DNA from: Nostoc favosum CHAB5714
GTDB taxonomy: Bacteria > Cyanobacteriota > Cyanobacteriia > Cyanobacteriales > Nostocaceae
Reading direction: 5' to 3'
Assembly: GCF_020829495.1 (NCBI RefSeq)
Contig: NZ_JAIVFQ010000036.1
Coordinates: forward strand, 1 to 64,000
DNA length: 64,000 bases
The position numbers were made by a program, and so were the translations under genes. Positions 45,589 through 57,751 of the stretch are shown here, piece by piece. Every line of letters begins with the position of its first letter. The first letter of the stretch is position 1. The notes beneath the pieces are model-generated. The model saw only the letters and a program-made list of their open reading frames with translations. It searched no databases and had not been told where the DNA came from.

Positions 45589-46461
45589 ATGATTAACGCC
45601 AAACTTGCCGCACAATCTCATCCGAACCACCAGACAATCGTTAAAATTTCAGAAAAAGTCGCTTTCGGGGGCGAAGAACTGGTAATTATCGGCGGCCCCT
45701 GCACTGTTGAAAGTTTAGAACAAATGGAGATAGTCGCCCAAAAGCTATCTACTACATCCGTGCAGGGGTTGCGTGGCGGTGTCTACAAACCCCGCACATC
45801 TCCCTACGCTTTCCAGGGTATGGGTGAGTCAGGATTGGAAATTTTGGCAAGGGTGCGATCGCATTACAATATGCCAGTTGTCACCGAGGTTATGTCAATT
45901 TCCCAAATTGAAGTAGTTGCTGCCCACGCTGATATGCTTCAAGTTGGTAGCCGTAATATGCAAAACTTCGACTTGCTCAAAGCTTTGGGACAAGCTGGTA
46001 AACCAATACTGCTCAAGCGTGGGTTAGCAGCGACAATTGAAGAATTTGTTATGGCTGCTGAATATATTCTCAGCCACGGGAATCCTGATGTGGTGTTGTG
46101 CGAAAGAGGTATCCGCAGTTTCGATGATTACACCCGCAACGTCCTGGATTTAGGAGCAGTGGCAGCACTCAAGCAAATAACTCACTTGCCTGTGATTGTA
46201 GATCCTTCCCATGCCGTTGGTAAACGGGAGTTGGTAGCACCTGTGGCTAGGGCTGCGATCGCTTGCGGTGCTGATGGATTAATTATTGAATGTCACCCAG
46301 AACCAGAAAAATCTGTTTCTGATGCCCGTCAAGCACTTTCTTTAGAAGATATGGTGCATTTAGTTGATAGTTTAAAGCCTGTAGCAACAGCCGTTGGGCG
46401 CAGTATATCAGAAGCGATCGGGGCGGGTTCAAAACCTGCCCCGATTTTTTGTGCAGCTTAA
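45589..46461 (+). CDS. aroF: DAHP synthase (type I beta, AroF/KDO8PS-like)
   Basis: 290 residues. GGPCTVESLEQ, RGGVYKPRTSPYAFQG, TEVM, QVGSRNMQNFDLL, LLKRG, LCERGIRSFDDYTRNVLDLG and VDPSHAVGKRELV are the conserved substrate and metal blocks (Cys in GGPC, the His, Glu and Asp ligands all present). Joins phosphoenolpyruvate and erythrose 4-phosphate to start the shikimate pathway. No ACT or chorismate-mutase domain is fused, so feedback control may rest on the attenuator upstream. AGGAGA lies 10 bases before the ATG. A terminator is embedded in its 3' coding end. Confidence 0.95.
   Translation: MINAKLAAQSHPNHQTIVKISEKVAFGGEELVIIGGPCTVESLEQMEIVAQKLSTTSVQGLRGGVYKPRTSPYAFQGMGESGLEILARVRSHYNMPVVTEVMSISQIEVVAAHADMLQVGSRNMQNFDLLKALGQAGKPILLKRGLAATIEEFVMAAEYILSHGNPDVVLCERGIRSFDDYTRNVLDLGAVAALKQITHLPVIVDPSHAVGKRELVAPVARAAIACGADGLIIECHPEPEKSVSDARQALSLEDMVHLVDSLKPVATAVGRSISEAIGAGSKPAPIFCAA
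46417..46450 (+). terminator. Intrinsic terminator inside the aroF 3' end
   Basis: ATCGGGGCGGGT (46417-46428) and ACCTGCCCCGAT (46434-46445) form a 12-bp stem with one G-U, followed by T6. Its codons encode IGAGSKPAPIF, so the last 15 residues are read from terminator sequence; the stop is 11 bp beyond the T-run. Confidence 0.85.
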
Positions 46462-46464
46462 ATT

Positions 46465-46508
46465 TAGTCATTAGTCATTAGTCATTAGTCATTAGTCATT
46501 AGTCATTG
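46465..46508. repeat. ATTAGTC heptamer STRR
   Basis: Five to six units of the 7-bp word directly after the aroF stop. Confidence 0.9.
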
Positions 46509-46611
46509 GTACTAATGACTTTGATTTTTGCACGGCTTTTTATGAAAACGAGCGATCGCGCGAGCTTGTCGGAAAGACAAGCGATGTTTTGTAGCCGTGG
46601 GATGAGTCAAA

Positions 46612-46840
46612 ATATTTATTTGGGCTGAAAGACAAACTGCGATCGCTAATGCTATTCAGCTTTCTTACAGTTCCATCTACTCGCCAATTGCTGGATGGAC
46701 AGGTAGCCTGAAACTAACTCAAGGCAACTTAGTACAGGCGAATGCCACCGATCCGCCTCCTTCTGGTTGGTATTGTGAAGAGAAACGGGATCATGATGGT
46801 TGACTTTGCGATTATTGCCCGTCAAAATGGCAAAACTCCT
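46612..46840 (+). pseudogene. Collapsed RND efflux operon remnant
   Basis: One frame (from 46624) reads AERQTAIANAIQLSYSSIYS then PIAGWTGSLKLTQGNLVQAN, a piece of the barrel/lipoyl region of an AcrA/MexA-type membrane fusion protein. From 46742 the next frame reads LLLVGIVKRNGIMMVDFAII, the highly conserved membrane segment of the AcrB-type pump. A deletion of more than 2 kb must have joined the two genes of one operon. Neither part has a start. Confidence 0.75.
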
Positions 46841-47150
46841 TTATTTGTAGGGGCACAACATTGTTCATTGGTGTCAACTTAAGTTCAAACGCTTATCCCA
46901 CAAGCGTTTTACCCCACCCCTTAATCCCCTCCCCGTGAACGGGGAGGGGAGATTTTGTCGCTAGACAAAAGCGGGGTGGGGTGTAATGCAATACAGTTCA
47001 GTTAAGCATTTCTTTCTTTTCTTCCTTTGCGTTCTTTGCGTCCTTTGCGGTTCGTTAAAAAAATTGACTTTGACTAATATTTAAGCCTTAACTGAACCGT
47101 ATTGGGGTGTAATGACTGTGGTTAGCGTAACTATTTATGCGGACATGATA
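46841..47150. repeat. Nested inverted-repeat elements
   Basis: Includes a GGGGAGGGG hairpin with CTAGCGACAAAATCTCC-type arms (46905-46985), an element with ends CAATACAGTTCAGTTAAG (about 46987) and CTTAACTGAACCGTATTG (about 47087-47104), and a GCGGACATGATAT end at about 47138. No gene. Confidence 0.7.
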
Positions 47151-47267
47151 TTACCTGTATTTTTGGAACCTGTGTTTGCGTAGGCGTAGCCCGTCGTAGA
47201 CATCGCTTTTACGAATACCTCCAGCCATCTGATACTCGTAGCTATCCTCAAGGCAAAAGCTGCTACA

Positions 47268-47552
47268 GACTGCGCGAAACACCGAAACGTGATGGCAGAA
47301 GTTACTACTCTTAAGACGGAAGCTGCTACAGACTGCGCGAAACACCAAAACGTGATGGCAGAAGTTACTACTCTTAAGACGGAAGCTGCTACAGACTGCG
47401 CGAAACACCGAAACGTGAAGGCAGAAGTTACTACTCTTAAGACGGAAGCTGCTACAGACTGCGCGAAACACCGAAACGTGAAGGCAGAAGTTACTACTCT
47501 TAAGGCGGAAGCTGCTACAGACTGCACAAAACACCTAAACGTGAAAGCAGAA
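47268..47552. repeat. 63-bp tandem repeat, 4-5 units
   Basis: Period 63 bp (words GAAGTTACTACTCTTAAG, GGAAGCTGCTACAGACTG, CGCGAAACACCGAAACGTG). Open on plus (EVTTLKTEAATDCAKHRNVKA, 47289-47564) and in two frames on minus. Each plus unit is three heptads with L and V at a/d-like places, but no start signal precedes it. Confidence 0.9.
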
Positions 47553-47564
47553 GTTAATTTTTAA

Positions 47565-49987
<2,423 letters not shown>

Positions 49988-50310
49988 TACCAATTAAATA
50001 ATGGTTTAGGGTGGGCTACTTGCCCACCCTTTTCCCAATTTTTGCATTTCTTTGTTTCATATTCATGTCCGCTTGATTACTTATTAACCCGCTTTTGTCA
50101 CTCTAGGCAATCCCGATGAAGCAAGTTTCACAACCAAGCATGAAAGTGGTCTTTCACGACTCACCACTCACCACTCCCTACTCCCAACTTTCAAGTCAGA
50201 GGAAAAATATTAAAAAAGTTAAACCTTTGGAATCAGGTTACAAACGATAAGTCTAGATATGGCTACTTTGAGGTAGCTTTGTCCAGACATTATCGAGTGG
50301 TGACTTCTGG
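49988..50310. other. Spacer with MITE end and terminator-like hairpin
   Basis: GGGTGGGCTACTTGCCCACCC hairpin at about 50011-50031 followed by TTTTCCC is a probable nifH terminator. An ATGTCCGC end lies at 50066. CACTCCC words near 50170. Confidence 0.6.
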
Positions 50311-50979
50311 TTAAATACCCAAAGCTGCTCGTGTTTCGGGGCCCACAGTACCATCTACAAGTAGACCTTTACTTGCCTGAAAGCTTCGGACTCTGTTAAC
50401 AGTTTCTTGACCATAAATTCCATCAACTCTGAGATTACCTAAAGCTGTTTGAACGTCTCTTACAAGCTGACCTCTAGAACCACGGGTAAGAATGACTGAA
50501 CCGCCAACACCACCAGGTCTAGTTACAGGAAGATTGTTAGGTCTATCACCAACCCATCGAGCAAAAACGTATCTACCCGTAGAAAGCCTAGCAAACCCGT
50601 TTTCATACCTTTCAATCGCTGGAAGTGTTGCGCCATTTGGTACACAATCCACATAGGAGTAGTTGGTGCTTGGGCCTGTACGGATACGCAAACAACTGCC
50701 GTTAGTCCTGACAAATGCAGCCGAACTCATTTGAATTTGGGCAGCAGCAATAAGTAATACACCAACACCAGCTAAAGCTAACCAAGCTGAAGATTTAAGC
50801 AGTTTTTTCCAATTAAATTTAGCTTTAGTGATTCTAGATGCCTCTTCTTTAGTAATAACTATGTCAGAAGATTTAAGAGGTTTTTTGCTATCTAATTGAG
50901 ATTTCGACGGATTATATTTGGTGTTTCGAGATGCCTCTTCTTGAGCAATAAACATCTCAGAATAAGCAAGATATTCCAT
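50311..50979 (-). CDS. SH3b and peptidoglycan-binding membrane protein
   Basis: 222 residues. N-terminal cytoplasmic part (1-68) with a repeated IxxEEASRxTK motif, one membrane helix (69-86), a bacterial SH3 domain (about 88-140; LRIRTGPSTNYSYVDCVPNG) and a PG_binding_1 domain (about 160-222; RGQLVRDVQTALGNLRVDG, YGQETVNRVRSFQ, VGPETRAALG). Type II membrane protein that should bind the cell wall. No catalytic domain. Three AGGGG-like bases before the ATG. Confidence 0.88.
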   Translation of the reverse strand: MEYLAYSEMFIAQEEASRNTKYNPSKSQLDSKKPLKSSDIVITKEEASRITKAKFNWKKLLKSSAWLALAGVGVLLIAAAQIQMSSAAFVRTNGSCLRIRTGPSTNYSYVDCVPNGATLPAIERYENGFARLSTGRYVFARWVGDRPNNLPVTRPGGVGGSVILTRGSRGQLVRDVQTALGNLRVDGIYGQETVNRVRSFQASKGLLVDGTVGPETRAALGI

Positions 50980-51807
50980 AATGCACCCCTTTATATGAAA
51001 AAATGAGTAGTCACAGAGAACTATTTCAGTTTTCTCTGTATTTACTCTTAGTATATTTTATATCCCTGTGTTTTCAAAAGGTTTTTGCTGGTAGTGCAGT
51101 TAAAAAACAATAAAATTAACGTGAGTTCGACAAACCTCTCCCCGCCTTGAACTAAAGTTCAAAGCTGTCCCTCTCCGACTCGGAGAGGGACGATTTTGCT
51201 TAGAAAAATCAGGGAGAGGTCTTTTTGATTGAGCTAATTAAACGGACAGGATATAAGCTGCCGAAGTCACGTTGAAATCAGTCAAAAGAAAAAAATGCGA
51301 TGTCTACGACGAACTACGCCAACGCGCTGATTTATTATAGAAATCACTAGGCGTTGGCATAATCCGTAGTAGACATCGCATTTTAACAGAACAGAATACA
51401 TGCGTCAGTCGTCAGAATTCAGTATGAATTCTGACCGAAAAAGCAGATAGCGTAGCGTTAGCGAGTCATCGAGCGTCTGAATAAACGGGTTTAAGTCCCC
51501 CACACGCTAAAAATGTTTTAATAAAAGATTAGATTTTTCTATTTATAATATAACATAATTAAATTAAAGATTTCCAGTAGCAAATAAATCCTGATGTAAA
51601 TCAAAAAATTTGGTATAGCTCGCTAAAGTATCTATCCAAAGGTGGAGAGCAAAATAATACAAATCACAAAGCAAAATAGCCCGCCTCAGAATGAATTCTG
51701 AGTCTAATAGCGAAAGTCGTCTAAAGACGACTGAGAAAATGTTATAGTCCGTTTTAATGAGCCTTCTGATAGACATTCCTATGCGGTGCATAAGAACGAA
51801 TTACGAA
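50980..51807. other. Repeat-rich spacer
   Basis: Contains a sister of the 19376-19472 element at 51126-51225 (CTCCGACTCGGAGAGGGAC core), a long palindrome around 51293-51384 (arms AAATGCGATGTCTACGACG and GTAGTAGACATCGCATTT), a stretch 51397-51470 whose inverted copy is at 53140-53213, and AATTACG heptamers at 51795-51826. No gene. Confidence 0.65.
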
Positions 51808-52821
51808 TTACGAATTACGAATTACGACTTTACCGAAGTGAGCCGCACTTTTGAGGTAATGATAAGCTTCTCGTGCTTCAGTGAAGGGAAAAACTCGATC
51901 AATAATCGGTTTGATTTGATGTTGTTGCATCGCCTGATTCATTGCCTCAAACATTTCCCGACTGCCAACATAAATTCCCTGAACTGTTAAACTCTTAAAA
52001 AGTATTGGCATGGGGTCAATTTCATTTCCTCTGCCTGATAATACGCCAATCAAATTAATACGTCCTCCAATGCGGACTGCTTGTAGTGATTTTGGCAAAG
52101 TGCCTGCACCGCCTACCTCAATTACATGATCTACACCCGTGCGATTGGTTAATTGGTAAACTTGCTTTTCCCAATCTGGCGTTGTTTTGTAGTTGATTGT
52201 CTCGTCAGCACCAAGCTGTTTCGCTCGTGCCAATTTCTCATCGCTGCTGGAAGTAATAATCGCTCTAGCACCATGTATCTTGGCGAACTGGAGAGCAAAA
52301 ATCGAAACTCCTCCAGTACCGAGTAATAAAACACTATCACCTGCGCGAATATTACCTTTTGTCACCAGTCCATGCCAAGCTGTGACTGCTGCACAGGGTA
52401 AGGTTGCCCCTTCAATGTAGGATAGGTGGTCAGGTAATTTCACTAACCCATCTTCGTGTAATACGACATACTCAGCCAGCATTCCATCGATACCGCCTCC
52501 AAGATCGGATTTCATTTTCTCTTTGGTTAAAGAGCCATAAATCCAGTCTTGGAAGAAAATACCAGCTACGCGATCGCCTATTTTAACCCGTGTCACACCT
52601 TCCCCCACCGCCACGACTTCCCCAGCACCGTCAGATAAGGGAATTAAGGGATATTTCTGTCCAGAACCGTAAGAACCTTCAATGACAAGCAGATCGCGGT
52701 AATTTAGGGATGTTGCTTTGACTTGAATGAGAACTTGTCCCGCAGTTGGTTTTGGTTCAGGGCGATCAACTAATGCGAGGGCATCAATCCCGGCGTTGCT
52801 TTGAATTTCGTAAGCTTTCAT
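51808..52821 (-). CDS. Zinc-free MDR oxidoreductase (quinone-reductase-like)
   Basis: 337 residues from ATG 52821, which has AGGAG 10 bases upstream; a longer frame starts at 52848. MKAYEIQSNAG start, GHxE zinc ligands absent, LNYRDLLVIEGSYG and LSDGAGEVVAVG instead, Rossmann motif LLLGTGGVSIFALQ with the NADPH-type pattern. Zinc-free members reduce quinones, enoyl compounds or aldehydes with NAD(P)H. The C-terminal VIRNS and stop are read from the AATTACG STRR, so a few native residues may be replaced. Confidence 0.88.
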   Translation of the reverse strand: MKAYEIQSNAGIDALALVDRPEPKPTAGQVLIQVKATSLNYRDLLVIEGSYGSGQKYPLIPLSDGAGEVVAVGEGVTRVKIGDRVAGIFFQDWIYGSLTKEKMKSDLGGGIDGMLAEYVVLHEDGLVKLPDHLSYIEGATLPCAAVTAWHGLVTKGNIRAGDSVLLLGTGGVSIFALQFAKIHGARAIITSSSDEKLARAKQLGADETINYKTTPDWEKQVYQLTNRTGVDHVIEVGGAGTLPKSLQAVRIGGRINLIGVLSGRGNEIDPMPILFKSLTVQGIYVGSREMFEAMNQAMQQHQIKPIIDRVFPFTEAREAYHYLKSAAHFGKVVIRNS

Positions 52822-52848
52822 TGGCGGACTCCTTTTCCTAAAGATCAT

Positions 52849-53507
52849 AGTGTAGAGAAATTTTGTGCTGCTTTTCTACACCAAGATAATTACTGTTAAC
52901 AATTCTGTATGAAGTGCGCTAAACCATATTTAAGTACAAGAAATAAGAAAGAAAAACGAACCGCAAAGGACGCAAAGGACACGAAGAAAGAATTGAAGAA
53001 GAATTCAGCTATTCTGAATTCAGGAGTCAGAATCAATCAGTCGGGGATTCAGACCCGCGACTTTCTTGTTGACCACCAAATCTACGATTTGGTGGGGGTG
53101 CAAAAACTCCGGTTATTCAGACGCTCGATGACTCGCTTTTCGCGTCGCTATCTGCTTTTTCGGTCAAAATTCATTCTGAATTCTGACGACTGACGCATGT
53201 ATTCTGTTCGATAAGTTAAAAGGATTTGGTGCAGCATTACAAAGAAATGGTATAAGGCTCGTATTTAATTTTTGAAAGAAATCAGTATACCCCAAAAAGG
53301 CTTCTTTCCCACTCCCTACTCCCTGTGTATCGCGCCTGCGCTGCGCTTCGCGCACCACGCAAATAATTTCAAAAATCAAAGCGGACTGCTATATGAAGAG
53401 GGGAAAAGGAATAATTAAAAAGCAGTGATTTAATATCATATTAAACCACTGCTTTTTATTGTAATAGATAAATAGTCACTACCCTAAGTGATAGTAGTCA
53501 TTTAGCT
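52849..53507. other. Spacer with inverted copies of other repeats
   Basis: 52915-52990 is an inverted copy of 42775-42850; 53140-53213 an inverted copy of 51397-51470. A hairpin AAAAAGCAGTGATTTAATAT / ATATTAAACCACTGCTTTTT at about 53418-53457 is the probable nrdJ terminator on the minus strand. Confidence 0.65.
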
Positions 53508-56500
53508 TTATGAGCCTGGTTGCTGATCGGGAAACATACACTTATCAGAGTCACAACCACTAGGGCCAGCCTCTGCCATTTCGCCTAAATCGTAGCGGCT
53601 TAAGACTGCACAGAAATCATCTGTTTTACGCCGTGCTTTCACCTCTTGATTCAAGCGATCGTATGTTGGTTTATCTATTGGTTCAAATGGCAAACGTGGG
53701 AATGATTGCAAATCGTCAAAACGAGCTAAAAGGGCTGCTGAAATGTATCCCTCATCATTCTGAATGGTTTCGTAGATGCGCTGTCCTAAAGGTTCAATTT
53801 CATCAGAGCGAAGTTCTAAAGTAGCTGATGTGTTGTGAGTCACATACCAACGTTGAACCTGGAGGACAAAATCAAATTGGGCTAAAACTGAAAACTTAGA
53901 AACATCAATTTCATCAGCCCCTGGTAAATCAGCCCAAGATACAGAAACAGGAATTTCTACTAACCATTCACTCACCCGTGAATCAAAGGGATCGTTGAGC
54001 AAATTGCCCTGTTCATCTTTATCTGATTGAGAGGGAATGATGTTGTAACCATAGTCAATACAAGCTAAGGCTACTGGGTCATTTTTGCCGAAGGTGATGC
54101 GGCGAATAAATCTTTGCGCTTTCGGGGGATGCCATCCTGAACTAGCATTAGTTAATAATGCCTTTGTGCCACTGGGTTGGACTGTGGTACAGCGATTTGG
54201 ACGTTTGAGATTGTGGCGATCGCAGTAATTCCAAACTACCCGATGTACAATATCTCTCCAGGAACTTAGATATTTTTCTTCCTCACGCTTGAAAGCTAAC
54301 CCTTGTGCAGTTGCGGGTCTTCCTTGTTCCCACCAGCGCAGCCAATCAACACCAAAAGCATGGACAAAGAAATCAAATAAACCTGTAAAAGAAACTCCCA
54401 CAATCGGGTCTAATTCACGGCTGTATTGATAGCGTGGTTCCAGGAATTTGTGATTTAAAAGTGCTGCTACAGATAGCGCCCCAGCAGTGAAAGCCTCCTC
54501 TTGTTCTTTGTAGTTATGTGGGTCGATTTGATTGAGGTGAACCTCAGACAAATTACAGTGGAAATTAGAGCCGATAATTTCACCGCAATTGTGAGTAATG
54601 CAACCGTTGGCAATGAATGAGTGAGTTAGTGGAACATGAAGATCATAGACAGGTTCTTCACCAAACTCTTCAATACTGTGAACTTTGGAAGTAAACCATC
54701 GGTTGATAATAGTTTCACTATAAGTCCTTGCTAGTTTCTTTGTTGCAAGTTGCTCTAGACGTTGCTGTTTTTCAGGTACAAGAGGAAAACCAACTAATTT
54801 ATAGAAGTTTCTGACTCCCTCTCCTGAGTAAACTATCAGTCGCCAACTTCCTCTATTTTGACTAATCTTTTCCGTTCCATCTTTCAAGATGTAAGATACA
54901 CCTTTTTCTCCTGGGTTTTGTTTAAGTTTTAGACTGCTTTTGATTCCCAGGTTTAGCAACAATAACTGAACTTGCCGCAGGAAATCTTTAGAAAGGTTAC
55001 GAAGTTCTACATGTCTTGCCTTAAAACTAACGCAACCATCAGCAGAAAATAAACCTTGTAGAAAGCCAATGATGACTTCTTTAGATTGATTTAGAAAGCT
55101 ATCTGGTAAACAGTTCTTTGACTGAATGCCTAGTTTTTCCAAGAATGAATTCATTAAAGATGAACCACTATGAAAGGTATATACCCCTTTCACCAAACTA
55201 GGTTTATGGTTATAGCCTGTTAGAGATTCGACAGCTTGGCTTAGGACAGGAAAAACTGTTGGGTATTCCTTTTGATTGATGTAGAATACTGCATCTAAAC
55301 TTCTATATCCTTTGTAGATTGAACCATCACCATATAACCAGCCCAGCATTTGAGCTTGTTCAATAGTGATTGTACCTTTACCGAAACTTCCTTCTCCTTT
55401 TTGAATATAGATACTATGCTCTGAGGTTAAGTCCTTGGTTGCTACCCATCCGTGATTAGTAAAGTGTTTATGGTCAGCAGTACATCTCATCTGTAACCCA
55501 TTTTCTAAGGTTACTGTACAAGTTGTTTGTACACCAGTAGAAAACGCGATCGCATCAGTCAACTTGACTCCATCTAATCCTACTGAGCGCAAATCCACCA
55601 AGGTTCTGAATGGCTTACCAATTAAATCTTTTATTGGTACTAACCCTTGATCAGTTGATACTAATGTATCGCCCGAATGACAAGGATTTAGCCCGTAGCG
55701 GTGCAAACGATGTTCTAGCTCATTAGCATCAAGGTTGGGATAGCGTTCCTGTAACCACTGTTTTGCTGTTCCTTGGTTATAAGCTTTCAAAAAATCAACT
55801 TTTAATGCTTGTGTTGGTAACAAATCACAATTAGCTCTAGCGACAGCTTCACCACCCCATTGAATCGCTCCCTCTCCGCTATAATATTGTTTACGGACAG
55901 CATCAATACATTCTTCTAATGAGGGTTTGTGGTGAAAGACCCTGCTATGGTTTGCCATTCTTAGAGCATCACGCTCTGGATCAATTCGCCAGTTGCCACT
56001 TTCATCTTGCTGCCATAAATTATCTTTGGCAGTGGCTGCTAGGCGATCGCCAGAATCAAACTGACGCATCCCCGCGCTTCTTCGGATATTACCTGCAACA
56101 ATTGTTACAGCACCTTGATCGATTAACAGACAGCATTCAACTGAATTTAATTGTCGTCCTACAGCTTTATTCAGGATAGATGCACAACGCTGATAAAGTC
56201 CGGGCAATTTTACAGGATTAGCAACTCCTCCAAAGCCGTTGAGAGTTTCTCCTGCTTTTCGGACATCACTGATATCAACTAATACTTCAACTTCTGCTGA
56301 AAATTGTTCATCAGTGGAGAGTTCTAATAGGGCTTGATATGATTCAACCCAACCTTCACGGCTATCTCCAACGTGAATAGTGACGTTGTTGCCTTCTATA
56401 TGAGTTTCAGTATATTCACGTCGCTGTTGCACAGGAGTGCTGCCAATTTCACCTTGTACAGTGACATTCAGTTGATTACGGATGGGGGGTAACTGGTTAA

Positions 56501-56903
56501 TAAATTGTGGTTCTACGACGGCTCCAGTACCACAGCCCATCATTGCCAAATCCATCATTAATCCGAAGGCATTCCAGTCTTGGAGATTGGTGGAGGTGCA
56601 ATTATAAGCCCCGGAAAAATTCTTTGGCTTGGTTATCCAGTCTGTACCACCAACCCATAGCCAGCGCCCACTGGGCATAGCTTTCAAGTTGCGCTGCATC
56701 TTATCCAGTATGACAGCTTCTTCTTGAGTTAGCTTTCCCAACTCGACTAAGCCGAGTAGAGTGCGATCGCATACTTCATCCCATGTTTCCCTTAGTCCCG
56801 CCAATGTCTTGCGGCTATAGGTTCTAAAAAATACGGGATTAGCAGCCGGTGCAGTTTCGGGAAACTTTGCACTCTGGCGTTTTCTTTCGAGTTCTCGAAC
56901 CAT
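53508..56903 (-). CDS. nrdJ: Adenosylcobalamin-dependent ribonucleotide reductase with intein
   Basis: 1131 codons; without the intein (408-772) 766 residues, the normal size of a monomeric class II enzyme. Features: S-G-A-Y-N-C-T (97-103) with the first redox Cys, MMGCGTGAVV (121-130), ECCLL, GNIRRSAG, then the catalytic NPC/GEI site that carries the intein at C408/C773, PSGTKALLTNASSG, and a Cys-containing tail (SGCDSDKCMFPD) for thioredoxin reduction. Makes dNTPs in the cytoplasm without oxygen-dependent radical. AGGCGTATAG-like upstream shows no B12 riboswitch that I could recognise. Confidence 0.95.
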   Translation of the reverse strand: MVRELERKRQSAKFPETAPAANPVFFRTYSRKTLAGLRETWDEVCDRTLLGLVELGKLTQEEAVILDKMQRNLKAMPSGRWLWVGGTDWITKPKNFSGAYNCTSTNLQDWNAFGLMMDLAMMGCGTGAVVEPQFINQLPPIRNQLNVTVQGEIGSTPVQQRREYTETHIEGNNVTIHVGDSREGWVESYQALLELSTDEQFSAEVEVLVDISDVRKAGETLNGFGGVANPVKLPGLYQRCASILNKAVGRQLNSVECCLLIDQGAVTIVAGNIRRSAGMRQFDSGDRLAATAKDNLWQQDESGNWRIDPERDALRMANHSRVFHHKPSLEECIDAVRKQYYSGEGAIQWGGEAVARANCDLLPTQALKVDFLKAYNQGTAKQWLQERYPNLDANELEHRLHRYGLNPCHSGDTLVSTDQGLVPIKDLIGKPFRTLVDLRSVGLDGVKLTDAIAFSTGVQTTCTVTLENGLQMRCTADHKHFTNHGWVATKDLTSEHSIYIQKGEGSFGKGTITIEQAQMLGWLYGDGSIYKGYRSLDAVFYINQKEYPTVFPVLSQAVESLTGYNHKPSLVKGVYTFHSGSSLMNSFLEKLGIQSKNCLPDSFLNQSKEVIIGFLQGLFSADGCVSFKARHVELRNLSKDFLRQVQLLLLNLGIKSSLKLKQNPGEKGVSYILKDGTEKISQNRGSWRLIVYSGEGVRNFYKLVGFPLVPEKQQRLEQLATKKLARTYSETIINRWFTSKVHSIEEFGEEPVYDLHVPLTHSFIANGCITHNCGEIIGSNFHCNLSEVHLNQIDPHNYKEQEEAFTAGALSVAALLNHKFLEPRYQYSRELDPIVGVSFTGLFDFFVHAFGVDWLRWWEQGRPATAQGLAFKREEEKYLSSWRDIVHRVVWNYCDRHNLKRPNRCTTVQPSGTKALLTNASSGWHPPKAQRFIRRITFGKNDPVALACIDYGYNIIPSQSDKDEQGNLLNDPFDSRVSEWLVEIPVSVSWADLPGADEIDVSKFSVLAQFDFVLQVQRWYVTHNTSATLELRSDEIEPLGQRIYETIQNDEGYISAALLARFDDLQSFPRLPFEPIDKPTYDRLNQEVKARRKTDDFCAVLSRYDLGEMAEAGPSGCDSDKCMFPDQQPGS
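54588..55682 (-). other. Intein with LAGLIDADG homing endonuclease in nrdJ
   Basis: 365 codons, residues 408-772. Begins CHSGDTLVSTDQG (block A), block B near 470-480 (MRCTADHKHF with the T-x-x-H), two dodecapeptides MLGWLYGDGSI (519-529) and FLQGLFSADGCVS (614-626) typical of the homing endonuclease, and ends VYDLHVPLTHSFIANGCITHN with Cys +1. All splice residues (C1, H, N, C+1) are present, so it should splice and leave ...GLNP-CGEIIG.... The insertion point is at the catalytic Cys. Confidence 0.95.
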
Positions 56904-57118
56904 ATATCAAGTGTCTTGCGTTCTTGTTGCGTGCGGACAGATTATGACTATACGCCAAGTAGTTCGAGTATTAAAGATTGTCAAATTGTCCACTTTACGC
57001 TAGCTATAGGCCGTACTATTTGCAACATAAATTTATGATGTATAATATCCTTCAACCCTGGGTATGATCTTAATATAGAGTTTTAATTAGCACATATAAA
57101 ATCATAAGTACTTTTAGA

Positions 57119-57628
57119 ATGATTAATATCCGTTGTGAAACTCTGCCAGACTACACAGTAATAGCTGAGGTGAATACATTAGCCTTTGGGCAGGAAAATG
57201 AGGCTAAACTTGTAGAGGAAATTCGCCGTTCTGACCGCTATATTCCAGAACTTTCTCTAGTTGCAGAGGTTGAAAATGTTGTAGTCGGTCATATTTTATT
57301 TAGCTACATTGATTTAGTGGGTGAAAAAACACTACAGGTACTAGGTTTAGCACCTTTGGCAGTTCATCCACAGTTTCAAAGACAAGGTATTGGTAGCGCA
57401 CTTACTAAAGCAGGCTTAGAAATAGCAGAGGCAAAGAAAGAAGCCATAGTGATTGTCCTTGGTCATCCCCACTTCTATACTCGTTTTGGCTTTCAGCCTT
57501 CTGTTGTTTATGAAATCGAGTCTCCTTTTGCAGTACCAGAGGATGTCTTCATGGTTAAACCACTGCAAAGCTATCAAAAAAACTATAAAGGGAAAGTTGT
57601 TTATCCCTCAACTTTTCATGGGGTGTAG
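57119..57628 (+). CDS. GNAT N-acetyltransferase (YhbS-like)
   Basis: 169 residues. AcCoA loop LAVHPQFQRQGIGSAL (motif A, about 85-100) and a LGHPHFYTRFGFQPS block of the YhbS subfamily. Transfers acetyl from acetyl-CoA to an unknown amine. Cytoplasmic. Followed after 123 bp by a Uma2 gene on the same strand. Confidence 0.9.
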   Translation: MINIRCETLPDYTVIAEVNTLAFGQENEAKLVEEIRRSDRYIPELSLVAEVENVVVGHILFSYIDLVGEKTLQVLGLAPLAVHPQFQRQGIGSALTKAGLEIAEAKKEAIVIVLGHPHFYTRFGFQPSVVYEIESPFAVPEDVFMVKPLQSYQKNYKGKVVYPSTFHGV

Positions 57629-57751
57629 TATTATCTCCCACGAATTAAGAATTAGGAAGTTGAAAAAATGCTCTTCTGCCTGCATTACTTGTGTCATCTC
57701 CAGCAAAAGAATTAGAATAACCTTGAGCTTTCAATTTCTAAAGTTTGAGCT

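Noticed and set aside
47151..47564. CRISPR array or coiled-coil gene
   Set aside because: The 63-bp units are contiguous with no unique spacers, so it is a plain tandem repeat.
53164..53379. Small ORFs in the spacer before nrdJ
   Set aside because: The sequence is an inverted copy of the 51.4-kb repeat.
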